From NCBI GenBank assembly GCA_026390345.1, contig JAPLGD010000066.1:1-36588 (forward strand): DNA of 36,588 bases. Reading direction: 5' to 3'. The notes below the pieces were generated by a model. That model saw only the letters and a list, made by a program, of their open reading frames with translations. It had not been told where the DNA came from and did no database searches. Source of the stretch: Candidatus Bipolaricaulota bacterium. Lineage in GTDB: Bacteria; Bipolaricaulota; Bipolaricaulia; UBA7950; UBA9294. Within the stretch, counting starts at the first letter, position 1. Each line of letters starts with the position of its first letter. Position numbers and translations under genes: made by a program. Positions 25,739 through 33,639 of this stretch are shown piece by piece.

Positions 25739-25964
25739 GACTCGCGACAAGAAGTCGGACGTGATTCGGCAGCGGGGAGAAGTCCTCGAAAGCCTGCCGA
25801 GTTCCATGTTCCGGGTGAAGTTGCCCAATGACCATGTCATCCTGTGTCACATCTCCGGACGGATCCGGAAGCACTACATCCGGATCCTGACGGGGGATCG
25901 GGTGATCGTGGAGATGTCGCCCTACGATCTGACGAAGGGGCGGATTGTCTATCGCGAGGGGTAG
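25725..25964 (+). CDS. infA: Translation initiation factor IF-1 (GTG start)
   Basis: 79-residue S1/OB-fold factor that binds the ribosomal A site during initiation. Core motifs are [40 protein letters not shown] and the C-terminal [14 protein letters not shown]. The start is assigned to GTG at 25725, downstream of a perfect AAGGAGGT (25704-25711) though at a slightly long spacing; a GTG at 25710 would overlap that site. The N-terminus ([11 protein letters not shown]) is about 7 residues longer than in E. coli. It lies partly within map, in the common map-infA-rpmJ arrangement. Confidence 0.95.
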   Translation: MSTNETRDKKSDVIRQRGEVLESLPSSMFRVKLPNDHVILCHISGRIRKHYIRILTGDRVIVEMSPYDLTKGRIVYREG

Positions 25965-25984
25965 TTCGAGGTGCGCCGACGGCG

Positions 25985-26098
25985 ATGAAGGTTCGAGCCT
26001 CAGTCAAGAAGATGTGTGCGAAGTGCAAGGTGATCCGGCGGGAAGGTCGCGTCCTCGTGATCTGCCGGAATCCCAAGCACAAGCAGCGGCAAGGGTAG
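25985..26098 (+). CDS. rpmJ: 50S ribosomal protein L36, zinc-binding type
   Basis: 37-residue protein, [20 protein letters not shown] then [17 protein letters not shown]. Zinc ligands Cys11, Cys14, Cys27 and His32 are all present, so this is the C+ type. The 20-base gap from infA holds no other signal. It precedes rpsM by 10 bases with a GGGGGAGAGG ribosome binding region between. Confidence 0.98.
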   Translation: MKVRASVKKMCAKCKVIRREGRVLVICRNPKHKQRQG

Positions 26099-26108
26099 GG
26101 GGAGAGGA

Positions 26109-26474
26109 ATGGCGCGTATAGCCGGAGTCAATCTGCCGAGCAACAAGCGGATCGAGATTGCGCTGACGTACATTTACGGAATCGGGCGGCCTCGTTCGGT
26201 CGAGATCATCGAGAAGGCGGGGATCTCGCCCGACGTCCGTGTGAAGGACCTGACGGAGAACGAAGTAGCCAGCCTCCGCCGCGAAGTCGAGCAGTACGTG
26301 GTGGAAGGGGATCTCCGGCGGCGGGTGTACGCAAGCATCCAGCGCCTGAAGGACATTAACTCGTATCGCGGTATTCGGCACAAGAAGAGACTCCCGGTTC
26401 GAGGGCAGCGCACGCGGGCGAACGCCCGCACGTGGAAGGGTCCGCGTCCGGCCAAAGCTGGAAAGAAGAGGTAA
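26109..26474 (+). CDS. rpsM: 30S ribosomal protein S13
   Basis: 121-residue protein of the 30S head that bridges to the 50S subunit and touches P-site tRNA. It starts [20 protein letters not shown] and contains [40 protein letters not shown] and a basic Lys/Arg tail. Length is typical (~118-125). It opens the alpha operon group (rpsM-rpsK-rpsD-rpoA-rplQ). Confidence 0.98.
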   Translation: MARIAGVNLPSNKRIEIALTYIYGIGRPRSVEIIEKAGISPDVRVKDLTENEVASLRREVEQYVVEGDLRRRVYASIQRLKDINSYRGIRHKKRLPVRGQRTRANARTWKGPRPAKAGKKR

Positions 26475-26476
26475 CG

Positions 26477-26824
26477 ATGGCGACGAAGAACATCAAGCTT
26501 GAACGCGCGCTCATTCACGTCCATTCGACCTTCAACAACACGATCATCACAGTCACCGATCCCGGCGGTCATACCGTGGCGTGGAAGAGCCCCGGAGTCG
26601 TCGGCTACAAGGGCTCGAAGAAGGGGACTCCGTACGCGGCTCAGATCGCCGCGGAAGCCCTGGTGCGCGAGATGAAGGACTACGGCATCCGAAGCGTGGC
26701 CATCCGTGTGAAGGGAACCGGATCGGGACGGCAGTCGGTCGTCCAGACCATCAAGGCGTCGGGGATTCGCGTCGAGGAAGTCAAGAACGTGACGCCGGTT
26801 TCGCACAGCAAGGGGAGACGATAA
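26477..26824 (+). CDS. rpsK: 30S ribosomal protein S11
   Basis: 115-residue platform protein near the E site. It carries ALIHVHSTFNNTIITVTDPG, HTVAWKSPGVVGYKGSKKGT, YAAQIAAEAL and the conserved RVKGTGSGRQSVVQTI. The ATG at 26477 is chosen over an in-frame ATG at 26432 inside rpsM because it follows GAAGAGG and yields the family N-terminus. Its TAA shares one base with the rpsD ATG. Length is slightly shorter than E. coli S11 (129). Confidence 0.97.
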   Translation: MATKNIKLERALIHVHSTFNNTIITVTDPGGHTVAWKSPGVVGYKGSKKGTPYAAQIAAEALVREMKDYGIRSVAIRVKGTGSGRQSVVQTIKASGIRVEEVKNVTPVSHSKGRR

Positions 26825-27447
26825 TGGGACGCGACACGGGCGCGAAGTGCAAACAGTGCCGCCGGGAAGGCGAGAAGCTGTTCCTGAAAGGGGACCGCTG
26901 CTACTCGCGGAGCTGCGCGGTTTCGCGGCGGGCGAATCCCCCCGGAGAAGGGCCGAAGAAGCGTCGACCGCGACGGAGCCAGTTCCTCCTGCACCTGCGG
27001 GAGAAGCAGAAGGCCCGCCGAATCTATGGGGTGCGCGAGCGACAGTTCCGCATCTACGTCGCGCAGGCGAAGGGCGTCAAGGGTGCAACCGGAACGGCGC
27101 TTCTGTCGACGCTCGAGCAGCGGTTCGACAACATGGTGTACCGCGCCGGGTTCGCGGCGTCCCGCCAGCAGGCCCGGCAGATGATCAGCCACGGGCACTT
27201 CGAGCTGAACGGCCGCGGGACGAACATCCCCTCGCTGATCCTGCAGCACGGAGACGTTGGCTCGGTCAAGGAGATCCGGCGCGAGAAGGTCAAGGCGATC
27301 GTGGAAGCGAACCTCGGCCGTGACGTGCCGCCCTGGATCGAGCGCAACGCGGACGCGATGAAGTTCCAGCTCATTGCGGCCCCGGATCTGACGAGGACTG
27401 GCCTCGACATCGCCGCGAACCTGATCGTCGAGTACTACTCCCGCTAG
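26824..27447 (+). CDS. rpsD: 30S ribosomal protein S4, zinc-binding type
   Basis: 207-residue primary assembly protein, mRNA-entry helicase component and, in some bacteria, translational repressor of its own operon. The N-terminal zinc site is Cys9, Cys12, Cys26 and Cys31 (C-x2-C-x13-C-x4-C), the same spacing as in Thermus thermophilus S4. The S4 RNA-binding domain includes RFDNMVYRAGFAASRQQARQ followed by MISHGHFELNGRGTNIPSL. It ends in IAANLIVEYYSR. A GGGGAGACG ribosome binding region lies within the rpsK end, and the ATG overlaps the rpsK stop. Confidence 0.97.
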   Translation: MGRDTGAKCKQCRREGEKLFLKGDRCYSRSCAVSRRANPPGEGPKKRRPRRSQFLLHLREKQKARRIYGVRERQFRIYVAQAKGVKGATGTALLSTLEQRFDNMVYRAGFAASRQQARQMISHGHFELNGRGTNIPSLILQHGDVGSVKEIRREKVKAIVEANLGRDVPPWIERNADAMKFQLIAAPDLTRTGLDIAANLIVEYYSR

Positions 27448-27459
27448 TAGGAGGTTTCG

Positions 27460-28413
27460 ATGGATGAGTTGGTCTTCCCGAAGGAGATCAAGGTCGAGGA
27501 GCTCACGGACACAACCGGGAAAATCATCATCGAGCCGCTGGAGCAGGGGTTCGGTACCACGCTTGGGAACGCGCTGCGGCGCACGCTGCTCGCGGCGATT
27601 CCCGGAGCGGCGGTCGTTCGGGTGCGATTCGCGGGCAAGTACCACGAGTACGACACCATTGAGGGCGTCAAGGAAGACATCCTCGAGATCATCCTGAACC
27701 TGAAGGGGCTCTCGCTTCGGGTTCACGAGGAAGGCGTCAAGCGCCTGACGCTCGAGAAGAAGGGACGCGGCAAGGTGACGGCGGCCGACATCAACCTGCC
27801 GCCGGGCGTCGAGGTGATCAACCCCGATCTTCTTATCGCGACCCTGAACGACAAGGGCGCGCTTGATATGGAGATGGAGGTCGAGACCGGGTTCTCGTAT
27901 CTTCCGGCGGAGCTGAACCGGCCGGAGGACGCACCGCTGTCGGTGATCCCCATCGACGCCGACTTCTCGCCCGTCAAGCGCGTCAACTTCGCCGTCGAAG
28001 AGACGCGCGTGGGAGGCAAGTCGGGGTACGAACGCCTCGTCATGGAGATCGCGACGAACGGAGGGATCCGCCCGGAAGAGGCGCTGTCCGAGGCTGGCCG
28101 GCTCTTGATGCGGCACTTGGAGCTCTTCCGCAGCTTCTCCGAGCACCCGTTCGGGATGGCGATCGAGGAGGCCGAGGGTGGCGAGGAGCATGAGCTCTCG
28201 GTCCCGCTCATTGATCTGGAGATCGACCAGCGGGCGTGCAACCTGCTCCAGGAGGCGGACATCACGACCCTAGGGCAGCTCCTCGCGAGGCCGAGAGAGG
28301 AGCTCCTCGACATTCACGGGTTTGGAGCGAAGACGCTGAGCAAGGTCGAGGACCGCCTCGCGGAGCTCGGGCACTCGCTCAAGAGCGAAGGAGAGGTTCA
28401 CGATGCGTCATAG
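27460..28413 (+). CDS. rpoA: DNA-directed RNA polymerase subunit alpha
   Basis: 317-residue alpha subunit, the assembly platform of RNA polymerase. The N-terminal domain shows EPLEQGFGTTLGNALRRTLL, the dimerisation core, and EGVKEDILEIILNLKGLSLR. A charged linker follows (residues ~235-250, EEAEGGEEHEL). The C-terminal helix-hairpin-helix domain (LEIDQRACNLLQEADITTLG, then LDIHGFGAKTLSKVEDRL) binds UP elements and activators. Length is in the normal 310-330 range. A TAGGAGG site (27447-27453) precedes the ATG. It overlaps rplQ by 11 bases. Confidence 0.98.
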   Translation: MDELVFPKEIKVEELTDTTGKIIIEPLEQGFGTTLGNALRRTLLAAIPGAAVVRVRFAGKYHEYDTIEGVKEDILEIILNLKGLSLRVHEEGVKRLTLEKKGRGKVTAADINLPPGVEVINPDLLIATLNDKGALDMEMEVETGFSYLPAELNRPEDAPLSVIPIDADFSPVKRVNFAVEETRVGGKSGYERLVMEIATNGGIRPEEALSEAGRLLMRHLELFRSFSEHPFGMAIEEAEGGEEHELSVPLIDLEIDQRACNLLQEADITTLGQLLARPREELLDIHGFGAKTLSKVEDRLAELGHSLKSEGEVHDAS

Positions 28414-28756
28414 AGTAGACATCGACAAGATGGGCATGCTGCCGAGCCATCGGCGCAGCGTGCTCGCCAATCTGACGAACGCGCTCATCCTGCACTCGAA
28501 GGTCGACACGACCCTCATGCGAGCGAAGGCGAGCCAGAGGTTCGCGGAGCGGCTGATCACCCTGGCGCGGCGCGGCGACCTCCACGCACGGCGCATCGCG
28601 TTCTCTCGCCTCCGGGACAAGGAAGCCGTCGACAAGCTGTTCACCGACATCGGCCCTAAGATGCAGAACCGGGCCGGAGGGTACACGCGCATCGTGAAGC
28701 TCGGCCCTCGACGTGGCGACGCCGCCGAGCTAGCGCGGCTGATGCTTGTCGAGTAG
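28403..28756 (+). CDS. rplQ: 50S ribosomal protein L17
   Basis: 117-residue large-subunit protein near the tunnel exit. It has HRRSVLANLTNALILHSKVD, the MRAKASQRFAERLITLARRG segment, and a conserved C-terminus GGYTRIVKLGPRRGDAAELA. The ATG lies inside the end of rpoA with GGAGAGG upstream. It is the last gene of the cluster: a perfect intrinsic terminator begins 29 bases after its stop. Confidence 0.97.
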   Translation: MRHRVDIDKMGMLPSHRRSVLANLTNALILHSKVDTTLMRAKASQRFAERLITLARRGDLHARRIAFSRLRDKEAVDKLFTDIGPKMQNRAGGYTRIVKLGPRRGDAAELARLMLVE

Positions 28757-28784
28757 CGACGAGAGAAGCTCCAAGAAGAAGATC

Positions 28785-28813
28785 GAGACTCCGCCTCGCG
28801 GAGTCTCTTCCTT
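28785..28813 (+). terminator. Intrinsic terminator of the ribosomal protein supercluster
   Basis: GAGACTCCGC (28785-28794) and GCGGAGTCTC (28798-28807) form a perfect 10-base-pair stem with a CTC loop, followed by TTCCTTT. Preceding bases are A-rich (AAGAAGAAGAT). It is the only convincing rho-independent terminator in the window. Confidence 0.85.
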
Positions 28814-28933
28814 TGGCGAGCCGGCATGTGGCTGGTGGCATGTAGTATGTGGGGAAGGCCAAGGCCCCAAAGGGAAGGGCGCGCTGCCTCTCCCGCGAGG
28901 CACTAGCTACAGGCTGCGAGCCGCCAGGCCGGT
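28814..28933. other. Intergenic segment between rplQ terminator and the threonine dehydrogenase 3' end
   Basis: No gene. It contains short GT-rich repeats (GGCATGTGG at 28823-28831, GGCATGTAG at 28837-28845, then TATGTGG at 28846-28852) and a 6-base-pair hairpin TGCCTC/GAGGCA (28885-28890 with 28897-28902). None matches a recognised element. Confidence 0.4.
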
Positions 28934-29887
28934 CTACTTCCCGAAGCGCTTCCTGAGCCGCTTCACCATGTCGTCGGTCATCGTCGAGAGGTCGAAGGAG
29001 GGGCGCCAATCCCACTCGTCGCGCGCCAGCCGATCGTCGAGGCTCTTCGGCCAGGAGTCGGCGATCGCCTGTCGGAAGTCGGGCGCGTACTCGCACGCAA
29101 ACGACGGAATCAGCCTCTTGATCTCGGCCGCCAGCTCCTCGGCGGAGAAGCTCATGCCGGCCACGTTGTAGTCGCAGTGGTGTGAAAGCCGCTTGAAGTC
29201 GGCGTCCATCAGCGCGAGCGTCGCCTTGATGCAGTCCGGCATGTACATCATCGGCAGAACCGTGTCGGGGCGGACGAAACATGTGTACCGCCCGCTTTGG
29301 ATCGCTTGGTAGAAGATGTCGACGGCATAGTCCGTCGTCCCGCCTCCCGGAGGCGTTTCGCTCGAGATGATCCCCGGGTAGCGCAGGCCGCGGACGTCGA
29401 GACCGTACCGGTGCACGTAGTAGTCGCCCACCAACTCGCCGGTCACCTTCGTGAGGCCGTACATGGTTGTGGGGCGGAGAACGGTGAGCTGCGGGGCTGG
29501 GTCCCTCGGCGTCTCCGGACCGAAGACGGCGATCGAGCTCGGGCAGAACACGCGCCCGACCGAACGCTCCCGGGCCACCTCGAGGACGTTGGCCCAGCCG
29601 CCGACGTTCACGTCCCACGCGAGTTGCGGGTTCGCCTCTCCCGTCGCGGACAGGATCGCCGCCATGTGGTAGATCGTGTCGATTCGGAGGTCCCCGACGA
29701 GGGAGCGAATCCGCTCGCGGTCGCGAACGTCGGCGATCTCGAACGGACCTTCCGTGCCGGGTGAGGCGCCGTCCGGGCGACGGATGTCGGTCGCGATGAC
29801 GTTGGACGTGCCGTGCCGCTTGCGGAGAGCCGGCGTGAGCTCGGACCCGATCTGCCCCCCCGCTCCGGTGACCAAGACGCGCTGCAT
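28934..29887 (-). CDS. L-threonine 3-dehydrogenase, short-chain dehydrogenase/epimerase type
   Basis: 317-residue NAD-dependent SDR enzyme oxidising L-threonine to 2-amino-3-ketobutyrate, which a ligase (kbl, not in this window) would split to glycine and acetyl-CoA. The Rossmann motif is TGAGGQIG (residues 7-14). The catalytic YGLTK places Tyr143 and Lys147, and CPSSIAVFG gives the partner Ser. The motifs RYPGIISSETPPGGGTTDYA, then VDIFYQAI, and the late ADSWPKSLDDRLARDEWDW are those of the epimerase-like threonine dehydrogenase subfamily, distinct from zinc-dependent Tdh. A generic UDP-sugar epimerase is less likely because of these motifs. An AGGAGG ribosome binding site lies just upstream of the ATG. 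It is transcribed away from hyuA. Confidence 0.88.
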   Translation of the reverse strand: MQRVLVTGAGGQIGSELTPALRKRHGTSNVIATDIRRPDGASPGTEGPFEIADVRDRERIRSLVGDLRIDTIYHMAAILSATGEANPQLAWDVNVGGWANVLEVARERSVGRVFCPSSIAVFGPETPRDPAPQLTVLRPTTMYGLTKVTGELVGDYYVHRYGLDVRGLRYPGIISSETPPGGGTTDYAVDIFYQAIQSGRYTCFVRPDTVLPMMYMPDCIKATLALMDADFKRLSHHCDYNVAGMSFSAEELAAEIKRLIPSFACEYAPDFRQAIADSWPKSLDDRLARDEWDWRPSFDLSTMTDDMVKRLRKRFGK

Positions 29888-29958
29888 GCTTCCTCCTGCC
29901 TCGCTCGTGTGAGAGGCGTCAGTTTACGCGATGAGCCGATCCGCCGGTAGGGCGGCAA

Positions 29959-29986
29959 TTGCGGGCCCGTGCCAACGAGCTATACT
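29959..29986 (+). promoter_or_regulatory. Putative promoter of hyuAB with leaderless start
   Basis: TTGCGG (29959-29964), a 16-base spacer and TATACT (29981-29986). The ATG of hyuA is at 29994, only 7 bases after the -10 box, so transcription would begin at or next to the A of ATG. No Shine-Dalgarno sequence fits between. This points to a leaderless mRNA. Confidence 0.55.
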
Positions 29987-29993
29987 CCCGAGC

Positions 29994-32030
29994 ATGCGCA
30001 CGGCGATCGGCATCGACATCGGCGGGACGTTCGTCGACGTCGTCGTTGCCGATGAGCTGGGGCTGCGATTCGCGAAGGCGCCGTCGACGCCGTCTGCGCC
30101 TGCCGACGGCGTGCTGGGCATCCTGGCTGGTCTGATCGGCCGACGCGAGATCGAGCCGGCCGACGTCGCTCGGATCGTGCACGGCTCCACCGTCGCCACG
30201 AACGCCCTCCTGGAGGGGAAGACGGCCAGGACGGCGCTGGTCACGTCGCTCGGATTCCGCGACGTGCTCGAGATCGGCCGCCAGAACCGAGACTCGCTCT
30301 ACGATCTTGGCTTCGAGCGAACTCCCCCGATCGTTCCGCGCGACCTACGCTTCGAGGTGACCGAGCGGATCGACGCGGCGGGTGACGTCCTCGTTCCGCT
30401 CTCAGAGGATGAGGTTGCCGCCGTTGCCGAGAAGCTCGTCGAGGAACGCGTCGACGCGGTCGCCGTCGCGTTTCTCTTCTCGTACCTCCGGCCGGAGCAC
30501 GAGCGGCGCGTGCGAGAGCTGCTTCGCAAGCGGCTGGGTGATGTTCCCGTCGTTCTGTCGAGCGACGTCCTGCCCGAATTCCGAGAGTTCGAGCGCACGT
30601 CGACGACGGTGATCACGGCCGCGCTGCGCCCGGTGGTCGGCGCGTACCTCGCGGCGCTCGAACGCGGGGCCGAGAAGCTCGGGCTTCCGCGGAGTTGGCA
30701 GATCATGCAGTCGAGTGGTGCCGTGATGAGTGCGGACGCCGCGCAGGAGGAGCCCGGCCGGCTCTTGCTCTCAGGGCCCGCCGGCGGCGTGCAGGGAGCC
30801 CGTGCCGTAGGAGAGGCCGTCGGCGAGCGGAACCTGATCACGCTCGACATGGGCGGGACGAGCTGCGACGTCGCCCTCGTCTCGGACGGCGGCATCGACT
30901 GGACCGCGAGCGGCGTCGTCGCCGGCCGTGCGGTCGCCTTGCCGATGGTGTCGGTCCACACGATTGGGGCGGGCGGCGGCAGCGTTGCCTGGATCGACGC
31001 GGGCGGTGCGCTTCGGGTGGGACCCGAAAGCATGGGGGCGGATCCTGGACCCGCCTGCTATGGACGTGGCGGAACGAGTCCGACGGTGACTGACGCGCAC
31101 CTCGTCCTCGGGCACCTCGCCCCGCACCGCGCGATTGGAGGTCTCGCGGCCCTCGACGTTGAGCGCGCCCGCGAGGCGGTCGAGCGCGTGGTCGCGAAGC
31201 CACTGCGCCTGTCGGTCGAGGGCGCGGCGCTCGGGATCCTCGAGGTTGCTGACGCGTCCATGGAGCGGGCGATCCGCGTCGTGTCGGTCGAGCGGGGGCG
31301 CGATCCGCGGGAGTACGCGCTCCTCGCCTTTGGCGGCGCCGGGCCGCTGCACGCAGTCTCCCTTGCGCGGCGCCTCTCGATCCCGCGCGTCATTATCCCG
31401 TGGACCGCCGGTGTCCTCTCGGCATACGGCCTGCTCGTGGCCGAGACGGGCCACGACTACAGCCGCACGCTTCTGCGGCCGATCGCCAACCTCGACATGA
31501 AGACGGTGACCAGACTGGTGGCGGAACTGCGCGAGGAGGGCGCGCGGGCGCTCGCGGCGGAGGGGATCGGAGAGCGGGAGGCGCGCTTCTCGACGACCGC
31601 CGATCTCCGCTACGTCGGGCAGTCGCACGAGGTCAACGTGCCCTTTGCGGTTCGTGACGGCGTCGTTGATGTCGATGGGCTGTGCGAGGCGTTCCATCGA
31701 GCACACGAGGAGCGCTACGGCCACAGCGCACCGGACGAGCCGGTCGAGTGGGTCACGGTCCGCGTCCGCGCTTCGGGGCCCCCGGCGAAGGTCGGGGCGA
31801 GGCGCCGAGCGGAGAGAAGCGAGCCGGAAACGCAGGTTCGTGCGCCCGTGTGGTTTGACGCGTCGGGTCCGGTCACCACGCACAGGCTCACCCGAGACGA
31901 GATCGTTCCAGGCGAGACCTTCCACGGGCCCGCGGTCGTGTTCGGAGAGGATTCCACCGTGGTGATCCCGCCGGGCGCGTCGGGGCGGTCCAACGCGCAC
32001 GGACATCTCGTCGTCGAGGTGGGGTCATGA
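29994..32030 (+). CDS. Hydantoinase/oxoprolinase family protein, subunit A (HyuA type)
   Basis: 678-residue ASKHA-fold ATPase subunit. It begins RTAIGIDIGGTFVDVVVADE (phosphate-1 loop) and carries VHGSTVATNALLEGK, LLSGPAGGVQGARAVGE, NLITLDMGGTSCDVALVSDG, GADPGPACYGRGGTSPTVTD and ALLAFGGAGPLHAVSLARRL, all hallmarks of the N-methylhydantoinase A / 5-oxoprolinase / acetone carboxylase beta family. The enzymes couple ATP hydrolysis to ring opening of hydantoin or 5-oxoproline, or to carboxylation; the substrate cannot be decided from sequence. The ATG at 29994 is chosen because it starts the conserved MRTAIGIDIGGT; the longer upstream open frame covers the promoter. It overlaps hyuB by 4 bases (ATGA). 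No acetone carboxylase gamma subunit follows. Confidence 0.9.
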   Translation: MRTAIGIDIGGTFVDVVVADELGLRFAKAPSTPSAPADGVLGILAGLIGRREIEPADVARIVHGSTVATNALLEGKTARTALVTSLGFRDVLEIGRQNRDSLYDLGFERTPPIVPRDLRFEVTERIDAAGDVLVPLSEDEVAAVAEKLVEERVDAVAVAFLFSYLRPEHERRVRELLRKRLGDVPVVLSSDVLPEFREFERTSTTVITAALRPVVGAYLAALERGAEKLGLPRSWQIMQSSGAVMSADAAQEEPGRLLLSGPAGGVQGARAVGEAVGERNLITLDMGGTSCDVALVSDGGIDWTASGVVAGRAVALPMVSVHTIGAGGGSVAWIDAGGALRVGPESMGADPGPACYGRGGTSPTVTDAHLVLGHLAPHRAIGGLAALDVERAREAVERVVAKPLRLSVEGAALGILEVADASMERAIRVVSVERGRDPREYALLAFGGAGPLHAVSLARRLSIPRVIIPWTAGVLSAYGLLVAETGHDYSRTLLRPIANLDMKTVTRLVAELREEGARALAAEGIGEREARFSTTADLRYVGQSHEVNVPFAVRDGVVDVDGLCEAFHRAHEERYGHSAPDEPVEWVTVRVRASGPPAKVGARRRAERSEPETQVRAPVWFDASGPVTTHRLTRDEIVPGETFHGPAVVFGEDSTVVIPPGASGRSNAHGHLVVEVGS

Positions 32031-33616
32031 GCCAGGCCATCGACGCCATCACGCTCGAGGTTCTGCGGCACGCGTTCGTCGCGGTGGCCGAGGAGATGAA
32101 CGCGAACCTGATTCGCACCGCGTACTCTCCGAACATCAAGGAGCGGCGGGACTGCTCGTCGGCCCTTTTCGACGCGGCGGGCGAGCTGATCGCCCAGGCA
32201 GAGTCGATCCCCGTGCACCTCGGAGCCATGCCGTATTCCGTCGCCGCCGCGATCCGGAGCGCGGGGCAGTTCAGTCCCGGGGACGTGGTCGTGGTGAACG
32301 ACCCGTACGCTGGCGGAGCGCACCTTCCCGACATCACCTTCGTTGCGCCCGTGTTCGAGGGCGGTGCCCTCGTTGCGTTCGTCGCAAACCGCGCGCACCA
32401 CGCCGACGTCGGCGGCAAAGAGCCGGGGAGCTTGGCGGGCGATGCGGTCGAGATCTACCAAGAGGGACTGCGCATTCCGCCGGTCCGACTGTGGCGATCG
32501 GGGACCGTCGATGACGACCTCCTGAACCTCATCTTAGTGAACGTGCGCACACCGCGAGAGCGCCTCGGGGATCTGCGGGCGCAGTACGCGGGGTGTCGAG
32601 TTGGCACGGAACGGGTGCACACGCTTGTCGCCCGATGGGGACGGGGGAAGCTCGCGGCGGGAATGGAGGAGATCAAGGCCTACTCCGAGCGCCGGATGCG
32701 CGCCGAGATTGGACGGCTCCCTGCAGGACCGTTCACGTTCGAGGACGCGCTCGACGACGACGGCGTGTCCGACGGTCCCTTCGCGATCCGCGTCGCCATC
32801 TCCGTGCGCGGGGACAGGTTGGTCGTCGACTTCACGGGAAGCTCCCGGCAGGCGGCGGGTCCGATCAACGCAGTCTTCGCCGTCACAGCGTCCGCGACGT
32901 ACTACGCCGTGCGCGCGGCGACGGATCCGACGATTCCACCCAACGCGGGCTCGTACCGGCCGATCGAAATCGTCGCCCCCGCCGGAACCGTCGTGAACCC
33001 GCTGCCGCCCGCCGCGGTGGTCGGAGGAAACCTCGAGACGTCACAGCGGATCGTCGACGTTGTCCTCGGAGCGCTCGCGGAGGCGAGGCCGGACCGTGCC
33101 ATCGCGGCGTGCCAAGGGACGATGAACAACGTCGCGATCGGCGGCGTGGATCCGCGAACCGGCGGAGCGTACACCCTCTATGAGACGATCGCCGGCGGGT
33201 TCGGAGCGCGGCCGGACAAGGACGGCGTTGACGGCGTCCACTCCCACATGACGAACACGCTCCGCGTGCGCCGCTACGAACTGATCGGCAAGAGCGGCGG
33301 CGACGGCGAGTACCGCGGCGGACTCGGGATTCGCCGCGACATCGAAGCCGTCGGCCACTCGGCGCGCGTGTCGCTTCTCACGGAGAGACGGAAGAGCGCA
33401 CCGTACGGGATTCGAGGAGGTCAGCCGGGCGCCGTCGGACGGAACGTCAGGATTCGCCGCGACGGCTCCGAAGAAGAGCTGCCGGGGAAGGGATCGGTCA
33501 TCCTTGCGCCAGGAGAGGTCGTGAGCGTTCGCACCCCGGGCGGGGGCGGATGCGGTGATCCGAAACGGCGGTCTCGCGAGCTGCGGGCGCGCGACCTTCG
33601 CGAAGGTCGCGCCTAG
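32027..33616 (+). CDS. Hydantoinase/oxoprolinase family protein, subunit B (HyuB type)
   Basis: 529-residue partner of the preceding gene. Characteristic stretches are ITLEVLRHAFVAVAEEMNAN, LIRTAYSPNIKERRDCSSAL, GDVVVVNDPYAGGAHLPDIT, ANRAHHADVGGKEPGSLAGD, DFTGSSRQAAGPINAVFAVT and the late ETIAGGFGARPDKDGVDGVH, followed by SHMTNTLRVRRYELIGKSGG. These are typical of HyuB/oxoprolinase B, where the His residues of HHADVGG may bind a metal. HyuA and HyuB usually form a heteromeric ATP-dependent amidohydrolase in the cytosol. A role in degradation of cyclic amides such as hydantoins or pyroglutamate is plausible. Translation is coupled to hyuA. The C-terminal codons form a perfect 20-base palindrome. 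Confidence 0.9.
   Translation: MSQAIDAITLEVLRHAFVAVAEEMNANLIRTAYSPNIKERRDCSSALFDAAGELIAQAESIPVHLGAMPYSVAAAIRSAGQFSPGDVVVVNDPYAGGAHLPDITFVAPVFEGGALVAFVANRAHHADVGGKEPGSLAGDAVEIYQEGLRIPPVRLWRSGTVDDDLLNLILVNVRTPRERLGDLRAQYAGCRVGTERVHTLVARWGRGKLAAGMEEIKAYSERRMRAEIGRLPAGPFTFEDALDDDGVSDGPFAIRVAISVRGDRLVVDFTGSSRQAAGPINAVFAVTASATYYAVRAATDPTIPPNAGSYRPIEIVAPAGTVVNPLPPAAVVGGNLETSQRIVDVVLGALAEARPDRAIAACQGTMNNVAIGGVDPRTGGAYTLYETIAGGFGARPDKDGVDGVHSHMTNTLRVRRYELIGKSGGDGEYRGGLGIRRDIEAVGHSARVSLLTERRKSAPYGIRGGQPGAVGRNVRIRRDGSEEELPGKGSVILAPGEVVSVRTPGGGGCGDPKRRSRELRARDLREGRA
33591..33610. repeat. Perfect 20-base palindrome at the 3' end of hyuB
   Basis: GCGACCTTCGCGAAGGTCGC is self-complementary over its whole length and ends three bases before the hyuB TAG stop codon. 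It is located between convergent genes (hyuB and the lipoprotein gene on the minus strand). It could form a hairpin in either transcript, but no T-run follows on either strand, so a terminator function is only a possibility. Confidence 0.6.
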
Positions 33617-33639
33617 GCGGCGACCGCGGTGGCTGCGGG

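Noticed and set aside
26680-28191. 503-codon open frame on the minus strand opposite rpsD-rpoA
   Set aside because: It is antisense to certain genes, has no ribosome binding site and no recognised motif; an effect of third-position GC.
28934-29887. UDP-glucose 4-epimerase
   Set aside because: The fold is the same, but the ETPPGGGTTDYAVDIFY and ADSWPKSLDD motifs belong to the SDR-type L-threonine 3-dehydrogenase subfamily.
29994-33616. Acetone carboxylase
   Set aside because: HyuA/HyuB-type sequences alone do not define acetone carboxylase; the small gamma subunit gene expected downstream is absent, and the next gene is a lipoprotein on the opposite strand.
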